Source: an uncultured Pseudophaeobacter sp.
GTDB lineage: Bacteria; Pseudomonadota; Alphaproteobacteria; Rhodobacterales; Rhodobacteraceae
Length of the DNA stretch: 64,000 nt
Reading direction: 5' to 3'
Assembly: GCA_905479575.1 (NCBI GenBank)
Contig: CAJQNB010000003.1
Coordinates: 1-64,000 of the forward strand
Below the pieces are notes generated by a model. It made no database searches, had not been told where the DNA came from, and worked only from the letters and a program-made list of their open reading frames with translations. Of the stretch, positions 34,248 to 42,661 are shown piece after piece. The position numbers and the translations under genes are program-made. Numbering within the stretch: position 1 is the stretch's first letter; the number at the start of each line of letters is the position of its first letter.

Positions 34248-34772
34248 TCACCGCCCCGGCTCCCCCTCACCCTGCGCCACAGCCCGCACCAGCCCCGCTG
34301 CAGCCAGTTCAATCAGGTCCAGACAGCCGTCAAAATCCCGCGTGTAATAGGGGTCCGGGACATGATCCATTGCCGCCTCTGGCGCAAAACGGGTGAACAG
34401 CTGAACCGGGGTCTGATTACCAGCGGAGCGCAGGGCCTCGATGTTGTCCAGATTGTTTTGGTCCATCGCCAGGATCAGGTCAAAATCGCTAAAATCCGAC
34501 GGGCTGAACTGGCGCGCCCGCAGATCTGAAACATCAAGGCCACGCCGCTTCATGGCCTGCTGCATTGCCCCGTAGGGCGGCGCGCCCACGTGGTAGTCGG
34601 AAGTCCCCGCACTGTCACATGTGACACTGGAACAAAGCGCACGAAACACCCCTTGCGCGGCAGGCGAGCGGCAAATATTGCCCAGGCAGACAAACAGAAT
34701 TTTTCTCGGATTTTGACCGAAGTCTTGATCCAGGTTTTGACTGGCCTCAAGCCTTGTGGGACGCTGGCGCAT
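34248..34772 (-). CDS. Low-molecular-weight protein-tyrosine phosphatase family protein
   Basis: The 174-residue protein has the CX5R loop CLGNICRSPAA (about residues 30-40) and the general-acid segment DHVPDPYY near the C-terminus. These small cytosolic enzymes dephosphorylate tyrosine; some relatives are arsenate reductases, but the DPYY and P-loop favour phosphatase. ATG 34772 has AGGAGGAG upstream. An N-terminal extension of about 24 residues precedes the core. It is divergent from the sirtuin gene with a 45-bp gap, so their promoters overlap. Confidence 0.9.
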   Translation of the reverse strand: MRQRPTRLEASQNLDQDFGQNPRKILFVCLGNICRSPAAQGVFRALCSSVTCDSAGTSDYHVGAPPYGAMQQAMKRRGLDVSDLRARQFSPSDFSDFDLILAMDQNNLDNIEALRSAGNQTPVQLFTRFAPEAAMDHVPDPYYTRDFDGCLDLIELAAAGLVRAVAQGEGEPGR

Positions 34773-34817
34773 GAGCTCTCCTCCTGGGGTATTTATCAAG
34801 GTAAAGGTTACATCTAA

Positions 34818-35519
34818 ATGCAAGTGATGTCCGATAAAATTGTCATTCTGACCGGAGCGGGGATCTCCGCAGAAAGTGGCCTTGGCACCTTTCGCGACGA
34901 AGGCGGCCTGTGGGCACAGCACCGGATTGAAGATGTCGCCACCCCCGAAGGCTTTGCCCGCGCCCCCATCCTGGTGCACGAATTCTACAATGCCCGCCGG
35001 GCCCAGGCCGCCAAGGCACAGCCCAACGCCGGTCATAAGGCGCTGGCGCAGCTGGCGGTGCAACATCCCGGCGAGGTCGTTGTGATCACCCAAAACGTTG
35101 ATGACCTGCATGAAAAGGCTGGCAGCCAAGGGGTTATCCATATGCATGGCACCCTGTCAGGCGCGCTCTGCTCCGCCTGTGGCCACCGCTGGCAGGCGGA
35201 GCTGGTGATGCAGCCACAGGACAGCTGCCCACATTGCGCTGGCACCACCACGCGTCCCGATGTGGTCTGGTTCGGAGAAATCCCCTACGCCATGCAAACC
35301 ATCGAAACCCATCTGGCGGAGGCCGATCTCTTTGTATCGATTGGCACCTCGGCGCAGGTCTACCCGGCTGCAAATTTTGTCCAAGCCGCAGCAGCAATCG
35401 GTGCGAGAACGCTCGAGTTCAATCTCGAACCCTCGGCCATGGCCACACGGTTCGACGACTGTCGCTACGGCCCGGCCAGCAAAACCCTGCCCCGCTGGGT
35501 CGCGGAAATCCTAGGGTAA
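34818..35519 (+). CDS. cobB: NAD-dependent protein deacylase, SIR2 family
   Basis: The 233-residue sirtuin removes acyl groups from lysines, consuming NAD. The NAD site GAGISAESGLGTFRD lies near the N-terminus, TQNVDDLH and the catalytic His in HMHGTL follow, and the zinc cysteines are CSACGH and CPHCAG. The RPDVVWFGE and GTSAQVYPAA blocks complete the fold. Two close in-frame ATGs exist (34818 and 34827); the first has the better-placed AAGG. It shares a short promoter region with the divergent phosphatase. Confidence 0.94.
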   Translation: MQVMSDKIVILTGAGISAESGLGTFRDEGGLWAQHRIEDVATPEGFARAPILVHEFYNARRAQAAKAQPNAGHKALAQLAVQHPGEVVVITQNVDDLHEKAGSQGVIHMHGTLSGALCSACGHRWQAELVMQPQDSCPHCAGTTTRPDVVWFGEIPYAMQTIETHLAEADLFVSIGTSAQVYPAANFVQAAAAIGARTLEFNLEPSAMATRFDDCRYGPASKTLPRWVAEILG

Positions 35520-35576
35520 CCTCGGCCGCCGCAGGCGACCCACTGAAACCCGCCTCCCCCTATGAGACTGGACGGC

Positions 35577-35603
35577 AAAAAGCCCGCCAACAGGGCGGGC
35601 TTT
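35577..35603 (-). terminator. Rho-independent terminator between cobB and the copper chaperone gene
   Basis: AGCCCGCC (35581-35588) pairs with GGCGGGCT (35594-35601), extended by two A-T pairs. On the minus strand it ends in TTTTT, serving the copper chaperone gene; on the plus strand a shorter T-run may help end cobB. Confidence 0.75.
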
Positions 35604-35667
35604 GGGCGCGAAGGAGGGCTGCAGCGCAGCCTGACGCCGCGCCCGCCCCCTTTGTTACAACAGCCGG

Positions 35668-36147
35668 TTAGTTAGAGTGCTTCATATGACCGCCTTGGCC
35701 CGGCTTGCGCTCTAGATCAACAGGGATCTCGATGCTGATCTCACCAGCGTTTTTGAACACCAGAGTGACAGGCACCATGTCGCCATGTTCCAGCGACTGG
35801 TTCAGCCCCATGAACATCACGTGATCTCCGCCACGCTGCAACATGTGGCTGCCCTCGGCGGGGATCGCAAACCCCTCCTCCACATGCACCATCTTCATCA
35901 CACCATCGCCGCTTTCCATATGGGTGTGCAGCTCAACACGCTTGGCAATGTCAGAGCGCGCGTCGATCAGTTGATCGTCCTCGGTGCCCATATTCATGAT
36001 CTCCATGAAGGCCGCGCCGCTCGTGGACATTTTAGCCGACACGCGGGCATATTGATCATGCACCATGATCTTGGCGCCTTCAGCAGTGGCGGCCCCAGCA
36101 AGTGACACAGCGGCAACTGCCGCAAACAATACGGATTTCAGGGACAT
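35668..36147 (-). CDS. Periplasmic copper chaperone PCu(A)C
   Basis: The 159-residue protein has a signal peptide (about residues 1-22) and the PCu(A)C domain. The copper ligands are visible in VELHTHMESGDGVMKM and in HMLQRGGDHVMFMGL, matching the family's H(M)X10MX21HXM pattern. These proteins deliver copper to the CuA or CuB sites of cytochrome oxidase. The start at 36147 has AAGGAGACAG upstream. A His/Met tail (GHMKHSN) may give an extra metal site. The DUF2946-like gene upstream on the same strand is a plausible partner. Confidence 0.9.
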   Translation of the reverse strand: MSLKSVLFAAVAAVSLAGAATAEGAKIMVHDQYARVSAKMSTSGAAFMEIMNMGTEDDQLIDARSDIAKRVELHTHMESGDGVMKMVHVEEGFAIPAEGSHMLQRGGDHVMFMGLNQSLEHGDMVPVTLVFKNAGEISIEIPVDLERKPGQGGHMKHSN

Positions 36148-36259
36148 TTCTGTCTCCTTTCTTTCTAGGTTGGGAAATTCTTTGGGTAGATCTTGCAGCC
36201 CGTCCACCCGTCAGCGAGGCAGGGTCACAGGCGGTCAGACTCTTCGTGGGACAGCTATA

Positions 36260-36610
36260 TCAGCCGCAGCGCGGCGGCGCCCGTGCTGTCGCGGCAAGCC
36301 GCATCACAGGGCTGGATCCCACAGCGCCCAATAGGCGGTCAAAGGCCTGCCCGCCATAGGCTGGCAGCACCACAGCATCCGGCCCCGCAACGGCATCCAG
36401 CAGATGCATCACACAGTCTGGACAAAAATGCGGCGCCTTGGTGGGTTGACCATCCTCATCGACATAGATGGTGACCGGACCCGTTCCGGAACAAATCACC
36501 ATCTGGCCACTGGCATCACGGGCACCCTGCGCACTGGCTGAGGCATGCCCCGTCAGGGTCACCACCAGGGCCAGCATCAAGGCCAGAGATATCCGCAGGA
36601 ATCGTGCCAT
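36260..36610 (-). CDS. Small DUF2946-like secreted or membrane protein
   Basis: The 116-residue protein has an N-terminal hydrophobic segment (ISLALMLALVVTLTGHA) and a mature part with CSGTG and a HFCPDCVMHLL motif. DUF2946 proteins share this short layout with a CPxC-type motif and occur in copper-related operons. The PCu(A)C gene lies 112 bp downstream on the same strand. Family assignment is from pattern; a role in copper handling is inference from the neighbour. Confidence 0.6.
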   Translation of the reverse strand: MARFLRISLALMLALVVTLTGHASASAQGARDASGQMVICSGTGPVTIYVDEDGQPTKAPHFCPDCVMHLLDAVAGPDAVVLPAYGGQAFDRLLGAVGSSPVMRLAATARAPPRCG

Positions 36611-36671
36611 GGCAAATGATATGCCTCTGCCGCAGCAGAGCCGCAAGGTGAAATGTCCTGAACCCGGAACG

Positions 36672-36703
36672 GCAAAACGCCGCGCATCTTCTCGATGCAC
36701 GGC
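36672..36703 (-). terminator. Probable terminator after rpmB
   Basis: GCCG-C-GCAT (36679-36687) pairs with ATGC-A-CGGC (36695-36703) with one internal mismatch and a 7-base loop. On the minus strand it is followed by GTTTTGCC, 27 bp after the rpmB stop. Confidence 0.6.
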
Positions 36704-36729
36704 GCTGCAAATTCTCATGTGATCAAAGA

Positions 36730-37020
36730 TCAGGCTGCGGCGGCTTGTGCCTTGGCGATCTCTTTTTTCACTTTCAGGGCACCTGTGGACAGCTCATCGT
36801 CCTTGGCTTTTGCCAGGAAAGCATCCAGACCACCGCGGTGGTCAACGGTGCGCAGCGCAGCAGCTGAGATCTTCAGCTTGATGCCGCGACCCAGAGTCTC
36901 GGACTGCAGGGTCACATCGTTCAGGTTTGGCAGAAACCGACGACGAGTTCTGTTTTTAGCATGGCTGACATTGTTGCCAGTCATCGGGCCTTTTCCGGTC
37001 AGTTCGCAACGGCGCGACAT
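36730..37020 (-). CDS. rpmB: 50S ribosomal protein L28
   Basis: The 96-residue protein starts [20 protein letters not shown] and continues with [15 protein letters not shown], the standard L28 signature. The C-terminus has the alphaproteobacterial Lys/Ala-rich extension. Start 37020 is fixed by the conserved N-terminus. Its first Cys remains but the full zinc-binding CXXC set is absent, as in many alphaproteobacterial L28 proteins. It is followed by a terminator and is likely a single-gene unit. Confidence 0.97.
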   Translation of the reverse strand: MSRRCELTGKGPMTGNNVSHAKNRTRRRFLPNLNDVTLQSETLGRGIKLKISAAALRTVDHRGGLDAFLAKAKDDELSTGALKVKKEIAKAQAAAA

Positions 37021-37301
37021 AGGTTCATCCTTCGTATCTGGGGCAGCACCCGAGGATTCCCCCGAATCGTCTGCAAATCTCAAAGGGCGCGGCCAAGAGC
37101 CAACGCCCGAAAACTGGTTGGATGCGTTTAGGAGGAATCGCCCCAAGGGTCAAGCCATATGCTGGGGTTTTATGGCCCTGCACCAATGAAATGGCTCAGG
37201 CCCGCTCCAACCTGTGATTTTCAACGGATCTATATGCCTGTCTTGCCCACTTGGCCATCCCCATTTGGCCAATGCCTGTCTTCGGCTGCACCTGTTGCCA
37301 C

Positions 37302-38282
37302 CTAGCCTGCGACGCCAAGCCCTTTCAGCATCTCCTGTGCTGCGGCCGTTGGCGACACCGCCCCCTGCGCCACCTGATCCGACAATTCTGTCATGCGGCC
37401 CTGCGCCCAGGGGGTCTTGAGCCGCGCCAACAGGGCCTGGCGCACATCCTCAGCAAACCAGTAGCGCGCCTGCTCGGCGCGCGTGCCGCTCCAATGGCCC
37501 TTGTCCTGGCGCCATTCCACCAGGGTTTTCATATCAGCCCAGGCGCTGTCCAACCCGGCCTCTTGCAGCGCCGAAACGGTCTGCGCCTTTGGGTAGCCTT
37601 CGGGGTCCTGCGGGCGTTTACGCAGCAGCCGTAACGCGCCAGAGTAATCGGCACAGGTGCGCATGGCGGCGGATTTCAGATCCCCATCGGCCTTGTTGAC
37701 CAGAATGATATCCGCCATTTCCATGATCCCCCGCTTGACCCCCTGCAATTCATCGCCCCCCGCAGGTGCCAGCAGCAACAGGAACAGATCCGACATCTGC
37801 GCTACCACGGTTTCAGATTGGCCAACGCCTACGGTCTCAATCAGAACCACATCAAATCCAGCCGCCTCGCACAGGGCCACCGCCTCGCGGGTGCGCCGCG
37901 CCACCCCGCCAAGATTGGTCTGGCTCGGCGAGGGCCGGATAAAGGCGGCCTTCTGGCGGCTCAGCTGTTCCATCCGGGTTTTGTCGCCCAGAATGGACCC
38001 CCCCGTACGGGCAGAGCTCGGATCCACCGCCAGCACCGCCACCCGCTGCCCCTGGGCCACCAACATCATGCCAAAGCTCTCGATAAAGGTGGATTTCCCC
38101 ACCCCGGGCGTACCTGACAGACCAATGCGCAGCGCTTGCCGCCCGGATTTCGCCAGGAGGTCCAACAGCTCGGTTGCGGCCACCCGGTGATCATCGCGGC
38201 CGCTTTCGACCAGAGTGATGGCCCGCGCCAGCGCCCGGCGATCCCCGCTTAGGATTTTCTCACTCAGCTCGGCGGTCTTCAT
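37302..38282 (-). CDS. meaB: MeaB/ArgK GTPase, methylmalonyl-CoA mutase-associated
   Basis: The 326-residue SIMIBI-class GTPase has the P-loop GTPGVGKST, the Mg-binding ETVGVGQSE and a NKADGD base-recognition motif. MeaB loads and protects adenosylcobalamin on methylmalonyl-CoA mutase, so it fits an organism that also makes cobalamin (cobQ at 23033). ATG 38282 starts the family N-terminus; an upstream start at 38312 would add ten non-conserved residues. The mutase gene is not in the window. Confidence 0.92.
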   Translation of the reverse strand: MKTAELSEKILSGDRRALARAITLVESGRDDHRVAATELLDLLAKSGRQALRIGLSGTPGVGKSTFIESFGMMLVAQGQRVAVLAVDPSSARTGGSILGDKTRMEQLSRQKAAFIRPSPSQTNLGGVARRTREAVALCEAAGFDVVLIETVGVGQSETVVAQMSDLFLLLLAPAGGDELQGVKRGIMEMADIILVNKADGDLKSAAMRTCADYSGALRLLRKRPQDPEGYPKAQTVSALQEAGLDSAWADMKTLVEWRQDKGHWSGTRAEQARYWFAEDVRQALLARLKTPWAQGRMTELSDQVAQGAVSPTAAAQEMLKGLGVAG

Positions 38283-38426
38283 GCCCGGTCTCCAATATTG
38301 AACAGCTCGCAAAATTTCCGCCCTAATTGACGCAGGCCCGAACCCCTTGTCCAGTGCGAAGCTGCCGCAGGGCGGGCATTATGCAGCAGGCTGGACCCCG
38401 GCGCGCTCTTTGGCGATAAGCAGGCC

Positions 38427-40916
38427 ATGACAAAAGCCACCATGCCACGCCTGCCCATTGATGACGCCCTGCCAGAGCTGATCACAGCCCTGCAACAGGG
38501 CAAACGCGCCGTCTTGCAAGCGCCCCCCGGTGCGGGCAAAACCACCAAGGTGCCACTGGCCATGCTGTCAGCCGGGCTGACCACCCAGCGCATCGTGATG
38601 CTGGAACCGCGCCGTCTTGCTGCCCGCGCCGCGGCTGAGCGCATGGCGGAAACTCTGGGCGAAGCGGTGGGCCAAACCGTCGGCTACCGGATCCGTGGCG
38701 AGGCCAAGACCAGCAAGGCGACCCGCATCGAAGTGGTGACCGAAGGCATTCTCACCCGGATGCTGCAATCGGATCCCGACCTGCCCGGCGTCGGTGCGGT
38801 GATCTTTGACGAATTCCACGAACGCTCCCTCAACGCCGATCTTGGCCTGGCCCTGTGCCTTGAGGTGGCGGAGGCGCTGCGTGATGATCTGATCCTGCTG
38901 GCCATGTCCGCCACCCTGGACGCCGCCCCGGTGGCGGCGCTGATGCAGGCACCGCTTGTCACCTCCGAAGGGCGCAGCTTTCCGGTGCAAACCCGCTGGC
39001 TGGAGCGCCCACTGGGGCCACAGGCACGTCGGCTGGATGCTCTGTGCGATCTGGTGGTGCAGGCGGAAAAGGACAGCCGCGACACCACCAAGGGCGCGCA
39101 TATGGGCGGCGGCATTCTGGTGTTTCTGCCCGGTGAAGGCGAAATCCGCCGCGCGGCGCAAAATCTGGACAAGAGGTTGCCCGGCGATTGCCTGATCCAG
39201 CCGCTGTTTGGCGCCCTGCCCTTCAAGGACCAGCAGGCCGCCATCCGCCCTGCCGTCACGGGTCGCAAAATTGTGCTCGCCACCTCGATTGCCGAAACCT
39301 CGCTCACCATTCAGGATATCCGCGTGGTGGTCGACATGGGCCAGGCCCGGCGCGCCCGGTTTGATCCTGGCTCTGGCATGTCGCGGTTAATCACCGAAAA
39401 AGTCACCCGCGCCGAGGCCACCCAGCGTCAGGGCCGCGCCGGCCGTGTGGCCCCCGGCACCGCTTACCGGCTCTGGACCAAAGGCGAAGAAGGGGCGCTG
39501 GCCGCTTTTCCGCCACCGGAAATAGCCTCAGCCGACCTCACCGGTCTGGCACTGGAACTGGCGCTCTGGGGGGCAGAGGCCGGGGATCTCGGTTTTCTCA
39601 CCGCACCGCCCAGCGGCACCATGGCAGAGGCCCGCAAATTGCTGCAGATGCTGGGCGCCCTGGACGGGCGCGGCCAGATGACCGCTCACGGCAAGGCGCT
39701 TGCCCGATTGCCACTGCATCCGCGTTTGGGCCATATGCTGCTGACAGCCGGTCCCAGAGCAGCCGAGCTGGCCGCGCTGCTGGCCGAACGTGATCCCCTG
39801 CGCGGCGCGCCAACAGATCTGGCGCTGCGCCTGGAGGCCCTGAAAGATTCCAAGGGCTTTCAGCGCAAACGCCCCTATCAGCTCTCCTATCCGGTGCTGG
39901 ACCGTATTCGCAGCGAAACACGCCGTTTGCAAAAACAGGGCGCCACTGCCCAGAAGAGAACAGGGCCTCTCTCTGCCGCCGCCATGGCCGCGCTGGCCTA
40001 CCCCGATCGCATTGGTCAGCGCCGCAAAGGCGATCAGCCGCGCTATGTGCTCTCGGGCGGCAAGGGCGTGCTGCTGGACCCCAGTGATCCCCTGGCCGCG
40101 GCCCCCTTCATCGTGGCGCTGGACACTGACGGCAACCCGCGCGAGGCCCGTGTGCGCATGGCCGCGCAGATTAGTCTCGTAGAAATCCGCGAACTCTTTG
40201 CCGATCAGATCGCCTGGCAGGACAACTGCCACTGGTCCAAGCGCGACCGCCGCGTCGTTGCACAACAGCAAGAGTGCCTGGGTGCCATCTCCCTGGAACA
40301 GCGCCTGTGGAAAGATGCGCCTGAGGATCAGATCGCCGCAGCCATGCTCGACGGGGTGCGCGATCTTGGTCTGCGTCTTGATGGTGCCGCGGCGCGGCTG
40401 GCGGCGCGGGTTGAACTGCTGCGCGCCGATGGTTTTGACCTGCCGGATTTTTCGCCCGATGGCCTGCTGGCGCGATTGGACGACTGGCTGCTGCCAATGC
40501 TGGGCGGGGTTAAATCCGCCGCGGCCTGGAAACAGTTCGACTTGCTGCCAGCGCTGCGCGCCGCACTCACCTGGGAACAGACGCAACTGCTGGACCGCGA
40601 GGCGCCCGGCAGTTTCACCACCCCGCTGGGGCGTAAGATCCCGATCACCTATAGTGCGGAAGCTCCGGAAATATCGGTGCGACTACAGGAATTGTTTGGC
40701 GTCACCCGCCACCCGAGCGTCGGCGGCGTCGCTTTGAAGATCACCCTGCTCTCCCCAGCCCAGCGCCCGATCCAAATCACCCGCGACCTGCCCGGGTTTT
40801 GGGCCGGATCCTATGCAGATGTGCGCAAAGACATGCGCGCGCAATACCCCCGCCACCCATGGCCCGAGGATCCGACCCAAGAAGACCCCACCCTGCGGGC
40901 AAAGAAGCGTCGCTAA
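38427..40916 (+). CDS. hrpB: ATP-dependent helicase HrpB
   Basis: The 829-residue DEAH-box helicase has Walker A APPGAGKTTKV, a DEFHERS motif II, SATLD motif III, and the C-terminal motifs TSIAETSLTI and QRQGRAGRV, followed by the HA2 and HrpB C-terminal domains (ending near YPRHPWPEDP). HrpB proteins are widespread and dispensable, with unclear RNA substrates. Length is typical. It is divergent from meaB with a 144-bp gap. A GC-rich stem-loop lies 36 bp after the stop. Confidence 0.94.
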   Translation: MTKATMPRLPIDDALPELITALQQGKRAVLQAPPGAGKTTKVPLAMLSAGLTTQRIVMLEPRRLAARAAAERMAETLGEAVGQTVGYRIRGEAKTSKATRIEVVTEGILTRMLQSDPDLPGVGAVIFDEFHERSLNADLGLALCLEVAEALRDDLILLAMSATLDAAPVAALMQAPLVTSEGRSFPVQTRWLERPLGPQARRLDALCDLVVQAEKDSRDTTKGAHMGGGILVFLPGEGEIRRAAQNLDKRLPGDCLIQPLFGALPFKDQQAAIRPAVTGRKIVLATSIAETSLTIQDIRVVVDMGQARRARFDPGSGMSRLITEKVTRAEATQRQGRAGRVAPGTAYRLWTKGEEGALAAFPPPEIASADLTGLALELALWGAEAGDLGFLTAPPSGTMAEARKLLQMLGALDGRGQMTAHGKALARLPLHPRLGHMLLTAGPRAAELAALLAERDPLRGAPTDLALRLEALKDSKGFQRKRPYQLSYPVLDRIRSETRRLQKQGATAQKRTGPLSAAAMAALAYPDRIGQRRKGDQPRYVLSGGKGVLLDPSDPLAAAPFIVALDTDGNPREARVRMAAQISLVEIRELFADQIAWQDNCHWSKRDRRVVAQQQECLGAISLEQRLWKDAPEDQIAAAMLDGVRDLGLRLDGAAARLAARVELLRADGFDLPDFSPDGLLARLDDWLLPMLGGVKSAAAWKQFDLLPALRAALTWEQTQLLDREAPGSFTTPLGRKIPITYSAEAPEISVRLQELFGVTRHPSVGGVALKITLLSPAQRPIQITRDLPGFWAGSYADVRKDMRAQYPRHPWPEDPTQEDPTLRAKKRR

Positions 40917-40951
40917 CACGAGCCCTGCCGTAGCACCGGCATTGCCAACAA

Positions 40952-40968
40952 AGGGGGCATTGCCCCCT
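40952..40968. repeat. Stem-loop after hrpB
   Basis: AGGGGGC (40952-40958) pairs with GCCCCCT (40962-40968) across a 3-base loop. There is no T-run on the plus strand; it may mark the transcript end between two convergent genes. Confidence 0.5.
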
Positions 40969-41008
40969 CGTGCCCAAGGCGTGTTCAGCCACTAAAAGGT
41001 GTATCGCT

Positions 41009-41758
41009 TCAGGATCGCAAGGCGGGCAAACCAATTCCCGTCGCCTCAAAGCCGCCATCGGCAGCCAGGATCTGGCCGGTGATAAAACTCGCATTGTCGG
41101 ACAGCAGGAAATTGATCGCTGCGGCAATTTCATCCTCTGAGCCATAACGATTCAACGGCAGTGCATCGTGGTATGCCGCAATGATCTCGGGGCTGTGGAC
41201 CGCCATCGCCAGCTTGGTCGCCACCGGCCCGGGCGCAACGCCATTGACCCGAATCCCCAACTCACCCAGCTCCACCGCCTGCTGCAGGGTCAGCTGCGCC
41301 AGCGCCGCCTTAGAGGTGCCATAGGCGACCCGCAGGGTGCTGGCCCGCAGACCGGAGATTGAGGTGATGTTCACCACAGCCCCACCGCCGTCAGCTGCCA
41401 GCAGATCGGTAAACCCCTGGGTCATCAGAAAGGGACCGTCCAGATTGGTCTCCATCACCCGGCGCCAGCGATCAAATGTCGTGTCGCGGATTGGACCAAA
41501 ATCCGCCACGCCCGCATTGTTGACCAACCCATCCAGACGGCCAAACCGCGCGGTGACCTCGGCAACGGCCGCCGTCACATCCTGGGGTTTAGAGACATCG
41601 CCCTCAATCACCAAGGCCTCCGGCAACAGATCCGCGGCCTTTGCCAGCTCTGGCCCGTCCCAGTCCATCACTGCGACCTGCCATCCTGCCTCGTGCAGCC
41701 CCCGCGCCGTGGCCAGGCCAATTCCGCGCGCCGCGCCTGTAACAAGTGCTGTTTTCAT
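41009..41758 (-). CDS. Short-chain dehydrogenase/reductase (SDR) family oxidoreductase
   Basis: The 249-residue protein is a classical SDR. The NAD(P) loop TGAARGIGLATA is at the N-terminus, NNAG follows near residue 80, and the catalytic tetrad is seen as Ser in SISG and YGTSKAAL (Tyr/Lys). An Asp after the second strand (VMDWD) favours NAD over NADP. The substrate is unknown. I prefer ATG 41758 over one six codons upstream because it starts the family N-terminus, though neither has a strong ribosome-binding site. Confidence 0.88.
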   Translation of the reverse strand: MKTALVTGAARGIGLATARGLHEAGWQVAVMDWDGPELAKAADLLPEALVIEGDVSKPQDVTAAVAEVTARFGRLDGLVNNAGVADFGPIRDTTFDRWRRVMETNLDGPFLMTQGFTDLLAADGGGAVVNITSISGLRASTLRVAYGTSKAALAQLTLQQAVELGELGIRVNGVAPGPVATKLAMAVHSPEIIAAYHDALPLNRYGSEDEIAAAINFLLSDNASFITGQILAADGGFEATGIGLPALRS

Positions 41759-42039
41759 AACGTCTTGCCCATTCAAAATCTAACTCCCGCCACTGAGCCC
41801 GTCGGCCTGAGAAGAGTCAATATAGTGCCGTATCATGCCTTTAAACCCTCCCCTGCCACACAGCAGTTTTCCCCCAACTGCCCTCCAGGCCTTTTGCCGG
41901 TCACATAGTCCACGGGGCGCTCAACATTTAGGCAGCTGAACATATAAATCGGGTGCGCAATTAATGGGCAGAGGCGTTTTCATCGACACAAGGGTTGTAC
42001 TTTATCCACAAAGCCCTATTTTAAAGGGAGTTCAGAAAC

Positions 42040-42171
42040 ATGCAGCGACTGCGATACGTCAAACTCACCAGCAAAGCTGCCAAAAAAAGTACGATTAAGG
42101 CAGTTCAAGATGAGCAACATTATCGCCCAGGCTTGGGAAGAGATGATCAAGCCTATTCTGTTTCGCCCTAA
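42040..42171 (+). CDS. Short ORF (43 aa) overlapping the NUDIX gene start
   Basis: ATG 42040 has a good AAAGGGAG nine bases upstream. It encodes a basic 43-residue peptide (starting MQRLRYVKLTSKAAKKST) that runs 62 bp into the NUDIX gene in another frame. The NUDIX ATG at 42110 has a weaker site. It could be a leader peptide or simply chance. Confidence 0.35.
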   Translation: MQRLRYVKLTSKAAKKSTIKAVQDEQHYRPGLGRDDQAYSVSP

Positions 42172-42568
42172 ACGCGTTCAGGTTGCAGCCCTGTGCCACC
42201 GAACAAACACCGGCAACAAAGAAGTTCTGATGATCACCAGTCGCGGCTCTGGCCGTTGGATTCTGCCCAAAGGCTGGCCAATCAATGGCAAGGATGGCGG
42301 CGAATCTGCCCTTCAGGAAGCCTGGGAAGAGGCCGGCGTGCAAAACGGCCGTGTCGATGGCGATCCCATTGGCGCCTTCAGCTATGAAAAAGAGTTGAAA
42401 ACCGGACTGCCGATCCCGGTGCAGACCTTTGTCTATACAGTTGGCGACGTCGAACTGTCCGACACCTACCCGGAGGCACATCAGCGGCAACGCAAATGGG
42501 TCCCTGCTCAAGAGGCTGCAAATCTGGTAAACGAGCCCGAGCTGCAGGATATCCTGCGTCAATTGTGA
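42110..42568 (+). CDS. NUDIX hydrolase
   Basis: The 152-residue protein has a NUDIX box, read as GWPINGKDGGESALQEAWEE followed at once by AGV; its G-x5-E and the EAWEEAG core are present, although the box is slightly irregular at the REUXEE position (QEAWEE). The family hydrolyses nucleoside diphosphates linked to other groups; alphaproteobacterial proteins of this length resemble diphosphoinositol-polyphosphate phosphohydrolase-like enzymes. Its stop codon lies inside the Pho-box-like repeats before the PiT gene, so the two genes are close, and both touch phosphate metabolism. Confidence 0.88.
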   Translation: MSNIIAQAWEEMIKPILFRPKRVQVAALCHRTNTGNKEVLMITSRGSGRWILPKGWPINGKDGGESALQEAWEEAGVQNGRVDGDPIGAFSYEKELKTGLPIPVQTFVYTVGDVELSDTYPEAHQRQRKWVPAQEAANLVNEPELQDILRQL

Positions 42569-42593
42569 CACTCAGGTGACACTTTTGTAACAG
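42565..42593 (-). promoter_or_regulatory. Three Pho-box-like heptamers before the PiT gene
   Basis: On the plus strand GTGACAC TCAG GTGACAC TTTT GTAACAG forms three heptamers with exact 11-bp period. On the minus strand this reads CTGTTAC AAAA GTGTCAC CTGA GTGTCAC, close to Pho-box heptamers. It overlaps the NUDIX stop and ends about 69 bp before the PiT start. In Sinorhizobium meliloti PhoB represses the orfA-pit operon, so a repressing role is possible. Confidence 0.55.
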
Positions 42594-42661
42594 CCCAGCT
42601 TGCCTCATTGAGCGGGCTCGCTTAGTGCGTCCCTCAACTGCCTGCCAAAGGGACGATCACT

